A DNA stretch of 64,000 nt, from the NCBI RefSeq assembly GCF_905171775.1, contig NC_053493.1, positions 247,782,438 to 247,846,437 of the forward strand, read 5' to 3'. This document shows, piece after piece, positions 22,192-32,401 of this stretch; positions within the stretch are counted from its first letter, which is position 1, and every line of letters begins with the position of its first letter. The DNA is from Rana temporaria (taxonomy: Eukaryota > Chordata > Amphibia > Anura > Ranidae). The notes beneath the pieces are model-generated. The model was not told the DNA's origin. It searched no databases and saw only the letters and a list, made by a program, of their open reading frames with translations. The position numbers were made by a program, and so were the translations under genes.

Positions 22192-23413
22192 TTAACCACT
22201 TGCCGCCCGCCAATGACAAATTGATGTCGGCAAAGTGGTTGTAGAATCCTGACTGGACGTCATATGACGTCCTCAGGATTCTTAGCCGCTGCGCGCCCCC
22301 GGGGGCGCGCATCGCGGTGATCGTTGTTGCAACACCGATCTCGGTAAAGAGTCTCTCACGGAGACTCTTTACCACGTGATCAGCCGTGTCCAACCACGGC
22401 TGATCATGATGTAAACAGGAAGAGCCGTTGATGGCTCTTCCTCACTCGCGTCTGACAGACACGAGTAGAGGAGAGCCGATCGGCGGCTCTCCTGACAGGG
22501 GGGGTTCGCGCTGATTGTTTATCAGCACAGCCCCCCCTCGGATCGCCACATGGACCACCAGGGATGCCCACTAGGGAAGGGCAAAACTTAAAAAAAAGGG
22601 GCAAAAAAAAGGGGCAAAAAAAAGTCCAAAAAAAAAAAAAAAAAAGATGCAAAAAAAAAAAGATGCCAATCAGTGCCCACAAATGGGCACTGACTGGCAA
22701 CAAGTAAATCAGTGCCGCCCCACAGTGTCCATCAGTGCCGCCCCACAGTGTCCATCAGTGCCACCCCACAGTGCCCATCTGTGCCACCCCACAGTGCCCA
22801 TCTGTGCCACCCATAAGTGCCACCCCATAGTGCCCATCTGTGCTGCCCATGAGTGCCCATCTGTGCCGCCTATGAGTGCCCATCAGTGCCGCCCATGAGT
22901 GCCCATCAGTGCCACCCATGAGTGCCCATCAGTGCTGCCCATGAGTGCCCATCAGTGCCGCCTATGTGTGCCCATGAGTGCCGCCTATGTGTGCCCATCA
23001 GTGCCGCATACCAGCGCCGCCAATCAGTGCCACCTCATCTGTGCCCGTCAGTACTACCTCGTCGATGTCCATCAGTGCCATCTCATCTGTGCCCATCAGT
23101 GCCACCATATCAGTGCCCGTAATTGAAAGAGAAAACGTACTTATTTACACAAAAATTACAGAAAAAAATAAAAACGTAATTTTTTTCAAAATTTTCGGTC
23201 TTTTTTTAGTTGTTGCGCAAAAAAAAAAAATCGCAGAGGTGATCAAATACCACCAAAAGAAAGCTCTATTTGTGGGTAAAAAAAAGGACGCCAATTTTGT
23301 TTGGGTACAGTGTAGCATGACCGCGCAATTGCCATTCAAAGTGCGACAGTGCTGAAAGCTGAAAATTGGCTTGGGCGGGAAGGTGTATACGTGCCCTGTA
23401 TGGAAGTGGTTAA
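22192..23413. mobile_element. Large TTAA-flanked element with internal tandem array
   Basis: TTAACCACTTGCCGCCCGCC on the left, GTATGGAAGTGGTTAA on the right, both with TTAA. Relative to 17800-18536 its shared segment is inverted (ATCAAATACCACCAAAAGAA, CCAATTTTGTTTGGGTACAG). The left half is rich in inverted matches (AAGAGTCTCTCACGGAGACT; AAGAGCCGTTGATGGCTCTT). The middle is occupied by the array at 22690-23120. Non-coding. Confidence 0.82.
22690..23120. repeat. Tandem array, about 18-21 bp unit (AGTGCCCATCAGTGCCGCC)
   Basis: More than 15 variants of AGTGCCCATCAGTGCCGCC and CATGAGTGCCCATC occur in a row, with sub-blocks using CACAGTGCCCATCTGTGC. Several frames stay open because stops are absent from the unit, giving spurious MPISA- and CPSVPP-type peptides. 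The array lies wholly inside the TTAA element. Confidence 0.85.
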
Positions 23414-24560
23414 TGAGACTCGAGGCACAGTAATTAAGGAACATTTTGAGGGTACAAGGACTGCAGATTGCGTACAGTGTTATTCAAGATGTATTGTAGC
23501 CACATATTCTATGTAATCATTCCACCAAATTATTTCCATGCTGTGCTATGCACACGCATGTCTTCTCCATCCAAGGTGTCCTTCTTTCTCAAGTTCCAAA
23601 GTTGGGAGTTATGTCAGTGCCATGAACTGCCTAGCATTTTTGCTATATTCTTGAATAGGAATCATATTCTTAATGCGATTTTTCTTTCTTCCTTAGTAAT
23701 ATATTTACTGTGTTGTTGGTCATTGGCTCATGCCACTGTGTATAATGATATGGATGATTTAAGAAAGAGTTATGCCAGTTGTGGCAGCAGAATGTAAAGC
23801 AGGTCGCAAGACCACAGTAAATCATTTTAACACACATTTCCCTTGCTCTGGCCGCTGAATCCATTTATTTAAGTAGTTGTAATAAAGGCAGTCAGCGATT
23901 CAGTTGTAAGATCTTAAAGATTTCTGTGCACATTGACCTTTCTGTGTTTGCATCTTGACAGGTAAGCTCTTACAAATGCCTCCCATGAGATATGACAAGG
24001 GCAGTGAGGTCAGGCATGTTAATGACAAAATTACCATTTACCTTTAGCTTGGCGGGCTCGCTAGCTGACATTATAAATGTAGGTAACCTCTCACCTGAAT
24101 CTGCATCTGCAGTGTATTATGGGAAATGGAGAGTATACTTACATTAACATGTTCCATTGGTTTTGCATATCTCAGTGAAATGGCAAATACACACGGTAGT
24201 AATTCTTAAATCTTTTTACATTCTCTTAGAAAAAGCAATATATATTGTTTTTTTTTTTTTCACATGATTGTACTTTGCAGGAATCATTTGCTATTAGGTG
24301 GCAGAGTAAAAAAAAAAATGCTTTTTTGAAAAAAATTCTTTGTGATTATAGTTCTGTTTTTTGTCAGGCTGCTCTGAGATTTGCAGTGGTATCCATTTTC
24401 AAGATTTGTGCAGTTAGGTCATCGTCCAAGGGTTTACTGAGTGGGTAAAGGAATGTTTCCTTTATCAAACGGCACTCACTAAAATTTACCCTGCTGGACT
24501 ACAGCAAGGAAGCGTCGTGCACTATAAAACCCAAGTAAGTATATCTATATCTAGCACCCT
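23414..24560. other. No recognised feature
   Basis: Mostly AT-rich, unique-looking sequence. Overlapping small frames at 23468-23864 on both strands have no family motif. Confidence 0.5.
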
Positions 24561-25060
24561 CTAGCTAGGTAGTGTACATAGTTGCTAGTGTAGTAGAATT
24601 TGGCCTGGCTGAGAGCCAGGCCTGGGTTGAATCTGGGTCAGGGCTGAGTGACTCAGGGAGGCTAGATGATTTAGCAAGCAGCACCTTGGTGCATGCCCGA
24701 ACCTGGGGATGCCACCAAACAGGCTATTTAAGGGAAGTGCTGAGGTCTAGTATTTGTTGGATGTTCTTCAGCTCCTATATAATCTGTGTTCTTGTGATCC
24801 TGTTCTTGCTGACTGATCTCCCCTTACTGGCCCAGCTTACTCCTGTCCTTGCTCTGAAAATTCCAGATACTGACCATGGCTTGTCTCTGACCATACTCTG
24901 CCTGTTTTCCTGGTACTGACCTCGGCCTACTACGTGACTATTCTTTCTCCTGCATATCTGCACATGACCCTGGCTTGCCTTGACTATGTCTCTGACCCCG
25001 GCAGTCACCTGCATCTGCTTCTGAGTATACTCCCACTCAAGTCTTCATACCGAAATGTAT
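24561..25060 (+). mobile_element. LTR-like fragment (tentative gypsy-type)
   Basis: A GGCTATTTAAGGGAAG stretch (possible TATA region) is followed by a run of CTGACC-centred words: CTGACCATGGCTTGTC, CTGACCATACTCTGCC, CTGACCTCGGCCTAC, CATGACCCTGGCTTG and CTGACCCCGGC. This style is known from R/U5 regions of Ty3/gypsy LTRs in fish and frogs. No second LTR or internal region is present, so a solo or fragmentary LTR is the best guess. Confidence 0.35.
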
Positions 25061-25110
25061 TGGTTCCACGCTTCACTATAAAAGCTAGGTATGTTCCTTG
25101 AACACAAATT

Positions 25111-25747
25111 GGTAGATTCAGGTAGATATGAGCCAACTTGCGGAGGCGTAGCTTAGCCTGTTTAGGCTACGCCGCCGTAAGTTAGCTAGGCAAGTACATG
25201 ATTCTCAATGTACTTGCCTGTTAATATACGGCAGGGTGGCCTAAAGCGGGCGGGCGTAAGGGCGCCGAATTCAAATGTCTTGGAGGGGGGCGTGTTATAT
25301 GGTAATGAGGCTTGACCTCACGTTTTTGACGTTTTTTTTAAATGCGAATGCTCCAGGCGCCTACATTTCCCAGGATGCATTGCAGCTAAGTACGCCGCAT
25401 GGGCCTATTGATTTAAACGTGGACGTAAACGACGTAAATCCCGATTCGCGGACGACTTACGCAAACAACGTAAAAAATTTGAATCTCGCGGCGGGAACGG
25501 CGCCCATAATTTAACATTGTTATTCCACCTAATAGATCGAATAACTTTAGGCCTGTAATGCGCTACGGAAACGGCGTAAAACTACTGCGGCGGCCGGGCG
25601 TACGTTCGTGAATCGGCGTATCTCCTCATTTACATATTCTACGCCGACCGCTCTGTTTGAGCATACGCTTAAACATAGGTCGGCGTAGATTCTGAGTTAG
25701 GTCGACTTATCTACTGATAAGTCGGCCTAACTCTTACTGAATCTACC
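25111..25747. mobile_element. Harbinger-type MITE, family A (GGTAGATTCAGG subfamily)
   Basis: Left GGTAGATTCAGGTAGAT and right TCTTACTGAATCTACC. It is the inverted counterpart of 19278-20009: the GACTTATCTACTGATAAGTC palindrome is at its right end and hairpin AGGCAAGTAC / GTACTTGCCT at 25181-25219. The segment AATAACTTTAGGCC matches the inverse of the 19.57-kb segment. Non-coding; the 79-codon frame is spurious. Confidence 0.85.
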
Positions 25748-25821
25748 TAAAAGTGAATATACTTTGGGTGTACAATTGCTTGACTTTCTAGTGGATTGAC
25801 CCGTTTGTTTTTCAAAACATA

Positions 25822-26343
25822 TACTGTATTTGCTGGCGTATAAGACTACCTTTTACACTTAAAAAAAATGGCCAAAAAGAAGAGGTCGTCTTATACGCCG
25901 GGTCAGCTGCTTGGATGCCTGCTGGATGTGCGGTAATACTGTATGTAGCTTCGGCTACATACAGTATATACCGCTTAGCCAACCCTGGTGAGCGATGCAT
26001 TCAAATGAATACAGAGCCTTCTCGTATTGGGGTAACAACCTCTGCCAATCCGAGTGCCTACATACAGTAGCCTGCTCGGATTGGCTTTGAGAGTCAGAGA
26101 GGCGTGGGCTGATGATGTTACACCAAGCAGGCTTTGTATTCATTAATAGAATAAATCGCTCGCCGTGATTGGCTCCAAATCCAGGAAGACGGAAGAAGAA
26201 TATGGCTTCAGAAGAAAGAAATATGAAGCATCGGAATGGGGGTCGTCTTATAGAGTGAGTACAGGCAAAAAAATCTTAAAAAACTGTAAAATTAGGGGGT
26301 CGTCTTATACACCTGGTCGCCTTATACGCCGGCAAATACGGTA
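25822..26343. mobile_element. Palindromic MITE, TACTGTATTTGCTGGCGTATA ends
   Basis: Left TACTGTATTTGCTGGCGTAT and right TATACGCCGGCAAATACGGT are inverted, with further GTCGTCTTATACGCC / GGTCGTCTTATA words inside. Ends resemble those at 5996-6711 in layout but not in sequence. Middle carries GTATGTAGCTTCGGCTACAT, a perfect short hairpin. TA may be the target. Confidence 0.8.
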
Positions 26344-27091
26344 CTTTTTGTTTTTTATTAGGCTCTTTCTTACTATGGCTCTGGATTGAGTGTCGAGATT
26401 TCTTGATCTATGGTCCCAATCTACTGACGGCGATGTGTGCGGCTTGGTTTTCAATTTCCCATTATGCTTTAATGTACACAAAAACAATAAAATACTTTAT
26501 TTCTTGTAAAATAGATACCAAATATGTAAAGCTTCAAAATTGTAGTCATCTGCAAAAATGTGGAGAACTTCGGTACATTATCAAAAACTGTCAATATGAA
26601 AAGTTAAAAAGCGTTTTCAGGTCATGGATTTAGGGTTAACTATGAATGATGAGTGAGTGAGTGAGTGAGTAACTTGTATAGAGCTACAAATGCGAACTAA
26701 ACCGCCTCAAGGCGATGGTCATAGAATTATTGCACTCCAGCATATGTGGCAAATCCATCTGTCACTAATTGTCATTTTCATTTGCATTCCTATGTCCGTG
26801 TATGTGGGGGCTTTTAAATGTTTTTGGATGTTTATGTTTTTTTTTTTTTATTTCAAAAAACTTTAATTATTTTAATAATTTTTTATTTTTTTGATTTTTA
26901 ACTTAACTTTATTGTTATCATAAGAGGGCATATGCAGATTCTCTTAAAGGAGACATCAGAGTCTATTAGACCCTTAATGTCACCTCAGTGCAAGCTGATT
27001 GAACATGGACTGTGCTAATGATCCTGGGGTTTGACAGCCTTAAACCTGAAAGTGCGCAGAGCTGAGTGCTTCTGAGTTCTCTTCATTGATC
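26344..27091. other. Unassigned, with (GAGT)n microsatellite
   Basis: (GAGT)n at about 26650-26672 is followed by AACTTGTATAGAGCTACA. T runs occur at 26820-26835. No coding or transposon evidence. Confidence 0.5.
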
Positions 27092-27211
27092 TCACACCAA
27101 TCTCCATCCTGACACCTGCCATAGAAGTCCCAGGCATCCGTGGGGAGGGGGGGGGGTGCAATAAAGCCTGCTACACATGGTGGGAGGAGGCCAGGCAGGA
27201 AAGGGTGGTAC

Positions 27212-27382
27212 CTTCAAATGTAGAAGTGATTGGTAGATCACATCTACTACATAGCTGGCAGCCAGGACTGAAATTGTAATCAGACTCCCAAATGCCACAA
27301 ATTTTTTTACTGATAAAACCGAGAAAAAAGTGCCAATCGCAAAAATGACAAATAATCCTGTTCCAACCAAAACAATCATTAT
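27212..27382 (-). CDS. Candidate isolated exon, two membrane segments (unidentified)
   Basis: On the minus strand ATCCTTTAG, an acceptor-like sequence, precedes a 171-bp open stretch that ends at AAG followed by GTACCA, a possible donor. It is exactly 57 codons, phase 0 at both ends. The peptide starts IMIVLVGTGLFVIFAIG and has two hydrophobic segments (about residues 1-20 and 28-50) joined by VKK, ending in a K. Size and layout recall the TM2-TM3 exon of tetraspanins, but the Cys-Cys-Gly signature is missing, so the family is not claimed. AT-rich DNA yields hydrophobic frames by chance, so this may not be a gene. Confidence 0.25.
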
Positions 27383-27665
27383 CTAAAGGATAATTGCATG
27401 AATAATTATTGAAAATACATATGTTCACCCCAGACACCTGTTTATCTTTTTCGAGTAAAAAATACTCACCTTCCAATATATGCTGCTCAGCAAGTTAACA
27501 AATGGATTTCCGGAGAAATGCACGCGCTGAGAATTGCCATTCAACTTGGGGGTTTTATGCTGCAGCCTTAAAGGATGTTGTTTATTCTTTTAACAAGGCA
27601 GCTATGCAGGTACAATTGGCATACAATTTGGACATTTTAGCACTTGTGTGGCTTCCGATGTCTAA

Positions 27666-28080
27666 TGCCCCGTACACACGATTGGAATTACCGTTGGGAT
27701 AAACTCAGATGAATTTTTCCGACGGAATTCCGTTCAAGCTGTCTTGCATATACACTGTCACACCAAATTCCAGCCGTCCAAAACGCAGTGACGTACAACA
27801 CTACGACGAGCCGAGAAAAATGAAGTTTAATGCTTCCGAGCATGCGTCGACTTGATTCTGAGCATGCATGTTTTTTTCTCCGTCAGAGTTCCACACAGAC
27901 GATCGAAGTTTGCGATTGAAATTTTGTTCATTGGAAAAAAAGAGAACATGTTCTATTTCTAAGTTCGTTGTAATTTCTGATGGAAAAAATCCGATGGGGC
28001 ACACACACGGTCAGAATATCCAATGAAAAAATTCCGTCTGACTTTTATTCTTTGGAAATTCCAATCGTGTGTACAAGGCA
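27666..28080. mobile_element. MITE, family B (CCCGTACACACGATTGG ends)
   Basis: Left TGCCCCGTACACACGATTGG, right CCAATCGTGTGTACAAGGCA, inverted. Left flank TAA, right flank TAT, so the duplication is imperfect. Internal GTGACGTACAACACTACGAC and GCTTCCGAGCATGCGTCGAC belong to the family core. The left half of a related copy, read inverted, is at 55656-55870. Confidence 0.85.
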
Positions 28081-28190
28081 TATTAGTCACAAAAGGTACA
28101 AGAGGGAGGATACGTTCTCCTTTATGAAAAAACATGATCTAAATTTTTCACAGCCAATGACTGGTACCATACTGACATTGAAAGTGTTAA

Positions 28191-28699
28191 GCCTCGTACA
28201 CACACTCGGTTTTCTCGGCAAGAACCAGCAAGAAAACTGCTGGCAGAGCTTTCTTGCCGAGTATACCGAGCGTGGGTATGAGGCTTTCAGGTTTCTCGTC
28301 TGGAAATCTGTCCAGAATCTTGAATTGAACAATAGAGATCCTGCTTTTTATTTTCTCGTCGAGATTCTTGTCGGCCTGTTTCCCGACTAGAAACCCGAGA
28401 GTGTGTATACTTACCCGTCGCCGTGGAAACCCGCGCATGCTCGAAATGACTTTGATGAATGTGCGGTAGCTTCCACGGCATAGGTAGGGTGAAGCAAGAT
28501 GGCGGTGACGGCATCGAATGTGACGAGCGCATGCTCATCGTACACAATGACGTCACCGTGTTCTGGCCTTTCAAGAGAACCGCGGTTCTTTTGAAAGGTC
28601 TGTGTGTACACTCGGGCGACAAGAGATTCTTGCCAAGAATCTCGTCAGGAAAAACAACGTTTTTTTCCTGACTAGATTCTTGCCCGTGTTTACGAGGCC
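28191..28699. mobile_element. MITE, family B, composite structure
   Basis: Flanked by TAA (28188-28190 and 28700-28702). Outer ends GCCTCGTACACACACTCGG and GCCCGTGTTTACGAGGCC. The first 94 bp (28191-28284) form a complete small palindrome ending CCGAGCGTGGGTATGAGGC, so the element appears to carry one extra family-type end inside. Remaining sequence has TTTCTCGTCTGG / GATTCTTGTCGG words. Confidence 0.82.
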
Positions 28700-28909
28700 T
28701 AAGAACAAGCTCACAGCTGCAATATCAAATGTTTTTTTTTTTTGGTTGTGAAGGAGAAGCTACAAATTCAATATATAAGGCTGCACCCTGCATCCAGTTT
28801 GTGCAAGATTTTACTGGGCAGAGGGAAATTAGTACTATATTAACACACAAGGCCCCTTTCTACTCCCTACTGCAGTGGTTCTCAACCTGGAAGTCGGGAC
28901 CCCCTAGGG

Positions 28910-30503
28910 CAGTGGTTCTCAACCTTTCTAGTGCCGTGACCCCTTGATAACATTTCCCAAGTTGTAGGGACCCCTAACAGTAAAAAATTTGTAGCGTGGG
29001 TTGTCAACACCGAAGGAAAAACAAGTAATTTGCCCCCCTAACCCTTATATTTGTGAAGTATTAAAACCCCTTATGGTACATTTTAGTATGTACCACTCTT
29101 TGTTCTCCTTTCTTTCCCTTTTATCTCTCTATTCTAATTTCTTCTTTTTTCCCCCCATCCCTCAATCTAGCCGTCTTTCTTGCTCTCTCTCAATCTTTCT
29201 CTCCCTTTTTATTTGTTGTTCTCCCTCTTTTCCTTTCCACGTATTCTCTATATTTATTCCTTCCCTTACTCCTTGGGGGTGGGAGAGTTGGGATGAGTGG
29301 CAGTGCAGGTGGGAGAGTTGGGATGAGTGGCAGTGCGGGTGGGAGAGTTGGCGTGAGTGGCAGTGCAGGTGGGAGAGTTGGGATGAGTGGCAGTGCTGGT
29401 GGGAGAGTTGAGATGAGTGGCAGTGCAGGTGGGAGAGTTGGGATGAGTGGCAGTGCAGGTGGGAGAGTTGGGATGAGTGGCAGTGCTGGTGGGAGAGTTG
29501 GGATGAGTGGCAGTGCTGGTGGGAGAGTTGGGATGAGTGGCAGTGCAGGTGGGAGAGTTGGGATGAGTGACAGTGCAGGTGGGAGAGTTGGGATGAGTGG
29601 CAGTGCTGGTAGGAGAGTTGGGATGAGTGGCAGTGCAGATGGGAGAGTTGGGATGAGTGGCAGTGCTGGTGGGAGAGTTGGGATGAGTGGCAATGCTGGT
29701 GGGAGAGTTGGGATGAGTGGCAGTGCTGGTGGGAGAGTTGGGATGAGCGGCAGTGCTGGTGGGAGAGTTGGGATGAGTGGCAGTGCAGATGGGAGAGTTG
29801 GGATGAGTGGCAGTGCTGGTGGGAGAGTTGGGATGAGTGGCAGTGCAGATGGGAGAGTTGGGATGAGTGGCAGTGCTGGTGGGGAATTGGGATGAATGGC
29901 AGTGCTGCGGGTGGGAGAGTTGGGATGAGTGGCAGTGCTGGTGGGAGAGTTGGGATGAGTGGCAGTGCTGGTGGGAGAGTTGGGATGAGTGGCAATGCTG
30001 GTGGGAGAGTTGGGATGAGTGGCAGTGCTGGTGGGAGAGTTGGGATGAGTGGCAGTGCTGGTGGGAGAGTTGGGATGAGTGGCAGTGCTGGTGGGAGAGT
30101 TGGGATGAGTGACAGTGCTGGTGGGAGAGTTGGGATGAGTGGCAGTGCTGGTGGGAAAGTTGGGATGAGTGGTAGTGCTGGTGGGAGAGTTGGGATGAGT
30201 GGCAGTGCTGGTGGGAGAGTTCTGATCAGGGAACTATAATCACAGGTAGTGTTACTCACTATGTCTCCCACTTCACATTCCTCACCAGTCAGCTGACCTA
30301 AAGTCTCTGCCTCCCCAGCTATGTTGTGAACTGAATGGGCGGCTGCACAGAGGCCGAGTAGGCAGCTGTGGGCTCTAGGGAAAGCCCTGCTGGGTGGCTG
30401 CAAAAGAGGTGCGGGCTTCAGGAACAGCCCAGGATTTGGTGACCCCTGGCAAATCATTATTTGCCCCCCGAGGGGGTCCCGACCCCCAGGTTGAGAACCA
30501 CTG
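28910..30503. mobile_element. hAT-type element, inner copy inserted in the outer copy
   Basis: Left CAGTGGTTCTCAACCTTTCT, right CAGGTTGAGAACCACTG. Exact 8-bp duplications CCCTAGGG lie at 28902-28909 and 30504-30511, inside the outer element. The left end continues GTGCCGTGACCCCTTGATAA, matching the inverted right end of 33632-34084. It carries the 30-bp minisatellite, which accounts for much of its 1.6-kb length. Confidence 0.93.
29278..30222. repeat. 30-bp minisatellite, about 31 units
   Basis: The unit is GGTGGGAGAGTTGGGATGAG plus TGGCAGTGCT, varying mainly at a T/A position (GCTGGT/GCAGGT/GCAGAT). About 20 regular units run to 29880, one irregular unit (GGGGAATTGGGATGAATGG) with a few extra bases shifts the register, then about 10 more follow. 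Thirty being divisible by three, any frame without a stop in the unit remains open, producing frames of 431, 200, 167 and 115 codons with ten-residue repeats. These are not genes. Confidence 0.97.
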
Positions 30504-31067
30504 CCCTAGGGGGTCGAATGAACATTTACCAGGGGTCACCAAATCCTGGGCTGTTCCTGAAGCCTGCACTAATCTCCCAGACTTTTTCGCAGGCCTCCCA
30601 CCAGGGCTGACCCTGGAGCCTGTGGCCGCCCAGCTGAGCTGTTCCTGGAGCATGTGGTCACCCGCTCAGCCTCTTCGCAACCACCTATTCAGTTTAAGGC
30701 ATGGCTGGGGGGCAGAGACTAGAGGTCCGCTGACTGGTGAGGATTGTTTGGCCATTAAAAGTCCCCAATACTGTTCTCAGATCAGCAGATTAACTTGATC
30801 AAGTTGGCTGATCAGAACTCCCCCCAGCACTGCCACTGTTCCCACCCCCACCAGCACTGCCACTCATCCCATTCCCCCCACCCCCCTACCAAGGAGTAAG
30901 AAAAGGAATACAAATAGCGAATATATGAAAGAAAGAGAAAAAGAGGGGAAGAAACAAAGAAAAAGGGAGAGAAAGAATAAAAGAAGGAACAAGAAAGGGG
31001 GTCCCCACAACTAAAATTTTATCAAGGGGTCACGGCACTAGGAATGTTGAGATCCACTGCCCTACTG

Positions 31068-32221
31068 CATCATCTGACCATCTGACCATATCCACAGCAG
31101 CTCAGTATTTATTTCCAGCCACTACAGCACACAGATACCCAAACAAAGTCCTAAGTAGCATACTGAAAGAATGGTCAGATAACAACTGGACTGCCTTCTG
31201 ATCTTGGACATTTACAGTTTTGCCCTATTACTGACTGTGCAAACTGGATAAGTACTGTAGTCTGAACTGGGCCAAGTTGCAATCCAGGTGCTTGTCCATC
31301 CTTGCAAAGGCTATTCAGTGCAGCGAACAGCAGTGTCACCCCATTGCAGCATAGACTGTGGACAATTTCTTGTCCTTTGCCTAACAGGAAATGTAACCAG
31401 TAATTATCATATACTGAATAGCACATTCTTTCTCTTCCCTATGTGTATATTTATAATATCCAGCTTAGGTTCTGATTTATTATTGTGGACAGTTTTGAAG
31501 ATTATACAAATATCCATGTAGTTCTCATATTGGAGAAGAGAAAAACCACATGATTTAGCCACAATGTCAAACCGTACTGTGTGTAGAAATGGAATTCTTT
31601 GTGCTAGTATGTTGAGTGTAATCTGACATTCTCTAATTGATTACTAGAACTCTTCATACAACAACACAAAAATTAGAAAGCTATTCTCTCTTCCAGTTTT
31701 ACACTTCCACAAGAAGCTCATATTTAAATCAAATGTGATGAAAGGGCATTGGCAAGCAAGTCATTTGGTACGGTTGAATGGCCAAAGTAATTTCCAGGCT
31801 TATCAGATCATGTTCCACTTGTCTGAATGGTCTAGTTTCACTTCTGTGCATCAACACAGTCCCAACTGCCAACCCTAAATAGAACTGTTCACAAAAGGCT
31901 GAAACACGTTTTTATAACATATTGTAAACCAGATATGACCTTCAAGTCCATATATATTCATCATGGTGGCAATAGCCATATGTTCATTCCATATTATATA
32001 CCTGACAATGACAAGTGTATATTTGCTATATAGCAATAAACAATAAAAAAATCGAAATAATAATCAACTAATAATAAGCACATACTCTATATTAACTAAA
32101 GGACAGTCCAATATACAGCATTGAAACTGCTACAATCTGCTGTACTGGCTAATGCACGCAGGCGCCAAAGCACTTTTTGAGAGAAGTAGCAAGATGTATG
32201 GTGCATTTTTTTTACTTTGAT
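31068..32221. other. No recognised gene; AT-rich
   Basis: Unique-looking sequence except for the diverged hammerhead-like locus near 31903. The 83-codon minus-strand frame at 31175-31426 has no motif I recognise. Confidence 0.5.
31903..31967 (-). ncRNA. Strongly diverged hammerhead-like motif
   Basis: Minus strand: CCATGATGAATATATATGG at the 5' side and TATAAAAACGTGTTTCAGCC at the 3' side, corresponding to CCTGATGA and GAAACGCGTT in the other copies. Both core boxes are mutated, and the insert between them is longer. Included because its order and spacing fit the family; certainly inactive if related. Confidence 0.2.
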
Positions 32222-32401
32222 GTACAGTATCTAACAAAAGTGTGTATACTCCTCACATTTTTGTAAATATTTTATTATATCTTTTCATGTGACAACACTG
32301 AAGAAATGACACTTTGCTACAATGTAAAGTGGTGAGTGTACAGCTTGTATAACAGTGTACATTCGCTGTCCCGTCAAAATAACTCAACACACAGCCATTA
32401 A
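32222..32401 (+). mobile_element. Tc1-like element, left part
   Basis: Starts TACAGTATCTAACAAAAGTG and continues through TTTTCATGTGACAACACTGA to CAACACACAGCCATTA, where a TTAA-type element is inserted at the natural TTAA of the Tc1-like sequence (compare CAGCCATTAATGTC at 10120-10134). The other end was not recovered in the same orientation. Confidence 0.8.

Larger units (their letters stand above)
28873..31059. mobile_element. hAT-type element, outer copy (interrupted)
   Basis: Left CAGTGGTTCTCAACCTGG, right GTTGAGATCCACTG. Exact 8-bp duplications CCCTACTG lie at 28865-28872 and 31060-31067. CAGTG-like termini and 8-bp duplications define the hAT superfamily. Without the inner insertion the copy is about 590 bp. 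It has two copies of the 30-bp module (CAGCACTGCCACT...) near 30825-30880. No transposase frame. Confidence 0.92.

Noticed and set aside
22690..23120. CRISPR-like array
   Set aside because: Repeats are contiguous without unique spacers and the genome is eukaryotic.
22647..23126. Frames rich in MPISA and CPSVPP repeats
   Set aside because: Produced by the tandem array of the TTAA element; three overlapping frames are open at once.
29162..30457. 431-codon minus-strand frame and 200-, 167- and 115-codon companions
   Set aside because: All arise from the 30-bp tandem unit inside a hAT element; peptides are ten-residue repeats open in several frames and both strands, with no domain.
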